A DNA stretch of 64,000 nucleotides from NCBI GenBank assembly GCA_004173185.1, contig SEFZ01000022.1:1-64000 (forward strand). The letters are read 5' to 3'. Under the pieces are notes generated by a model that was not told the DNA's origin, made no database searches, and saw only the letters and a list, made by a program, of their open reading frames with translations. The position numbers were made by a program, and so were the translations under genes. The stretch comes from Sphingomonadales bacterium (GTDB lineage Bacteria; Pseudomonadota; Alphaproteobacteria; Sphingomonadales; Sphingomonadaceae). Shown here in pieces: positions 63,402 through 64,000 of this stretch. The first letter of the stretch is position 1. Every line of letters begins with the position of its first letter.

Positions 63402-64000
63402 TCAGTGGGCGATACCCGAGGCCGATGCCTCATCGATCATGGCGCCGGTCTGGAAGCGGCCGAGGGTGAAAGCGCGCGCGAGCGGGTGCGACTTCCCGGT
63501 AGCCATCGCATGTGCGAGGCACCATCCACCCGCCGGAATTGCCTTGAAGCCGCCGGTGCCCCAGCCGCAATTGATGAACAGGCCGCGGACCGGGGTCTCG
63601 CCGATGATCGGTGTGGAATCATGCACCACATCGACGATCCCCGCCCATTGGCGCAAAAAGCGCATCCTGGAAAACTGCGGGAAAAGTTCGATTACGCCCG
63701 CGGCCGCACGCTCCATCCAGGGCAGGTTTCCGCGCTGCGCATAAGACAGATAGAGATCGAGGCCGGCACCGATGACAAGCTCGCCCTTGTCCGACTGGCT
63801 GATATAGGTGCCGGTCGAGGGGGTCAAAACAACTGTATCGAGGCAAGGCTTCACCGGCTCCGACACGAAGGCCTGCAGCGCGTAGGAACTGACCGGCAGC
63901 CTGAGGCCGGCCTTGGATGCGAGCACCGAGCTGTGTCCGGCGACCGCCATGCCGACGCAATCGGAACGCATCATTCCGCGACTGGTCACGATCCCGCGAA
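63402..64000 (-). CDS. soxB: Sarcosine oxidase beta subunit (partial, N terminus outside window)
   Basis: The C-terminal half of the DAO-fold FAD subunit is open to the window edge. Visible features are VVLTPSTGTYISQSDKGELV, MRFLRQWAGIVDVVHDSTPI, LFINCGWGTGGFKAIPAGGW and LAHAMATGKSHPLARAFTLG, which match the sarcosine-binding end of SoxB. The flavin-linking His and FAD dinucleotide motif lie upstream, beyond base 64000. It is the first gene of soxBDAG-purU. Confidence 0.92.
   Translation of the reverse strand, partial: RGIVTSRGMMRSDCVGMAVAGHSSVLASKAGLRLPVSSYALQAFVSEPVKPCLDTVVLTPSTGTYISQSDKGELVIGAGLDLYLSYAQRGNLPWMERAAAGVIELFPQFSRMRFLRQWAGIVDVVHDSTPIIGETPVRGLFINCGWGTGGFKAIPAGGWCLAHAMATGKSHPLARAFTLGRFQTGAMIDEASASGIAH

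Overview
The window looks like the chromosome of a Sphingomonadaceae alphaproteobacterium, probably close to Sphingopyxis. It is GC-rich and densely coded. It carries two large TonB-dependent receptors beside catabolic genes and an ectABCD-ask operon whose EctD resembles, as I recall it, the S. alaskensis enzyme. I see no tRNA, rRNA, CRISPR array or insertion sequence. All homology calls are by eye from protein motifs; no search was run.

Region 1 (1-13.6 kb) is ion and osmotic homeostasis. After an aminotransferase tail come a ClC chloride transporter, a cation:proton antiporter with an RCK domain, and a long minus-strand operon (12.2 to 3.8 kb): ectA, ectB, ectC, ectD, ask, a YcaD-like MFS, a ProP-like compatible-solute symporter and a YbdG/MscM-type mechanosensitive channel. 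A divergent MarR regulator (ectR type) and a pirin-like gene face it. ectB and ectD are both interrupted by out-of-frame internal deletions, so as written the strain should not make ectoine or hydroxyectoine from this locus, although uptake and efflux genes are intact.

Region 2 (13.6-16.9 kb) is a patch of unknown small genes with a MbcA/ParS/Xre-type antitoxin but no recognisable RES toxin, plus an apparently frameshifted small membrane protein.

Region 3 (17-38 kb) is the most interesting part: a catabolic island with a LacI-family regulator and six copies of a 14-18 bp palindrome, core TTGCATTCGAATGCAA (one degenerate), in the spacers between its divergent transcription units. It holds an amidase, a Tat-exported sulfatase, an alpha/beta-hydrolase fused in frame to a double NTF2-like (SnoaL-type) protein, a bicupin, two HisD/HpsN-type dehydrogenases, an SDR, an HpcH/HpaI aldolase, a genuine-looking formylglycine-generating enzyme (activator of the sulfatase), a TonB receptor, a second NTF2-like protein and two MFS carriers. 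It reads as a self-contained pathway for a sulfated compound; the substrate is unknown.

Region 4 (38-56.5 kb) is a second catabolic block: M24 and S9 peptidases, an esterase, two MFS carriers, an FAD-linked D-2-hydroxyacid dehydrogenase, a tandem pair of gamma-glutamyltransferase-like Ntn-hydrolases with Ser where the catalytic Thr is expected, a TonB receptor, an XRE-cupin regulator and an EamA exporter. A CAATAGTG element recurs at three of its control regions.

Region 5 (56.8-64 kb) is one-carbon metabolism: folD, a TetR regulator, and the minus-strand operon soxBDAG-purU (heterotetrameric sarcosine oxidase plus formyltetrahydrofolate deformylase), with soxB running off the window.
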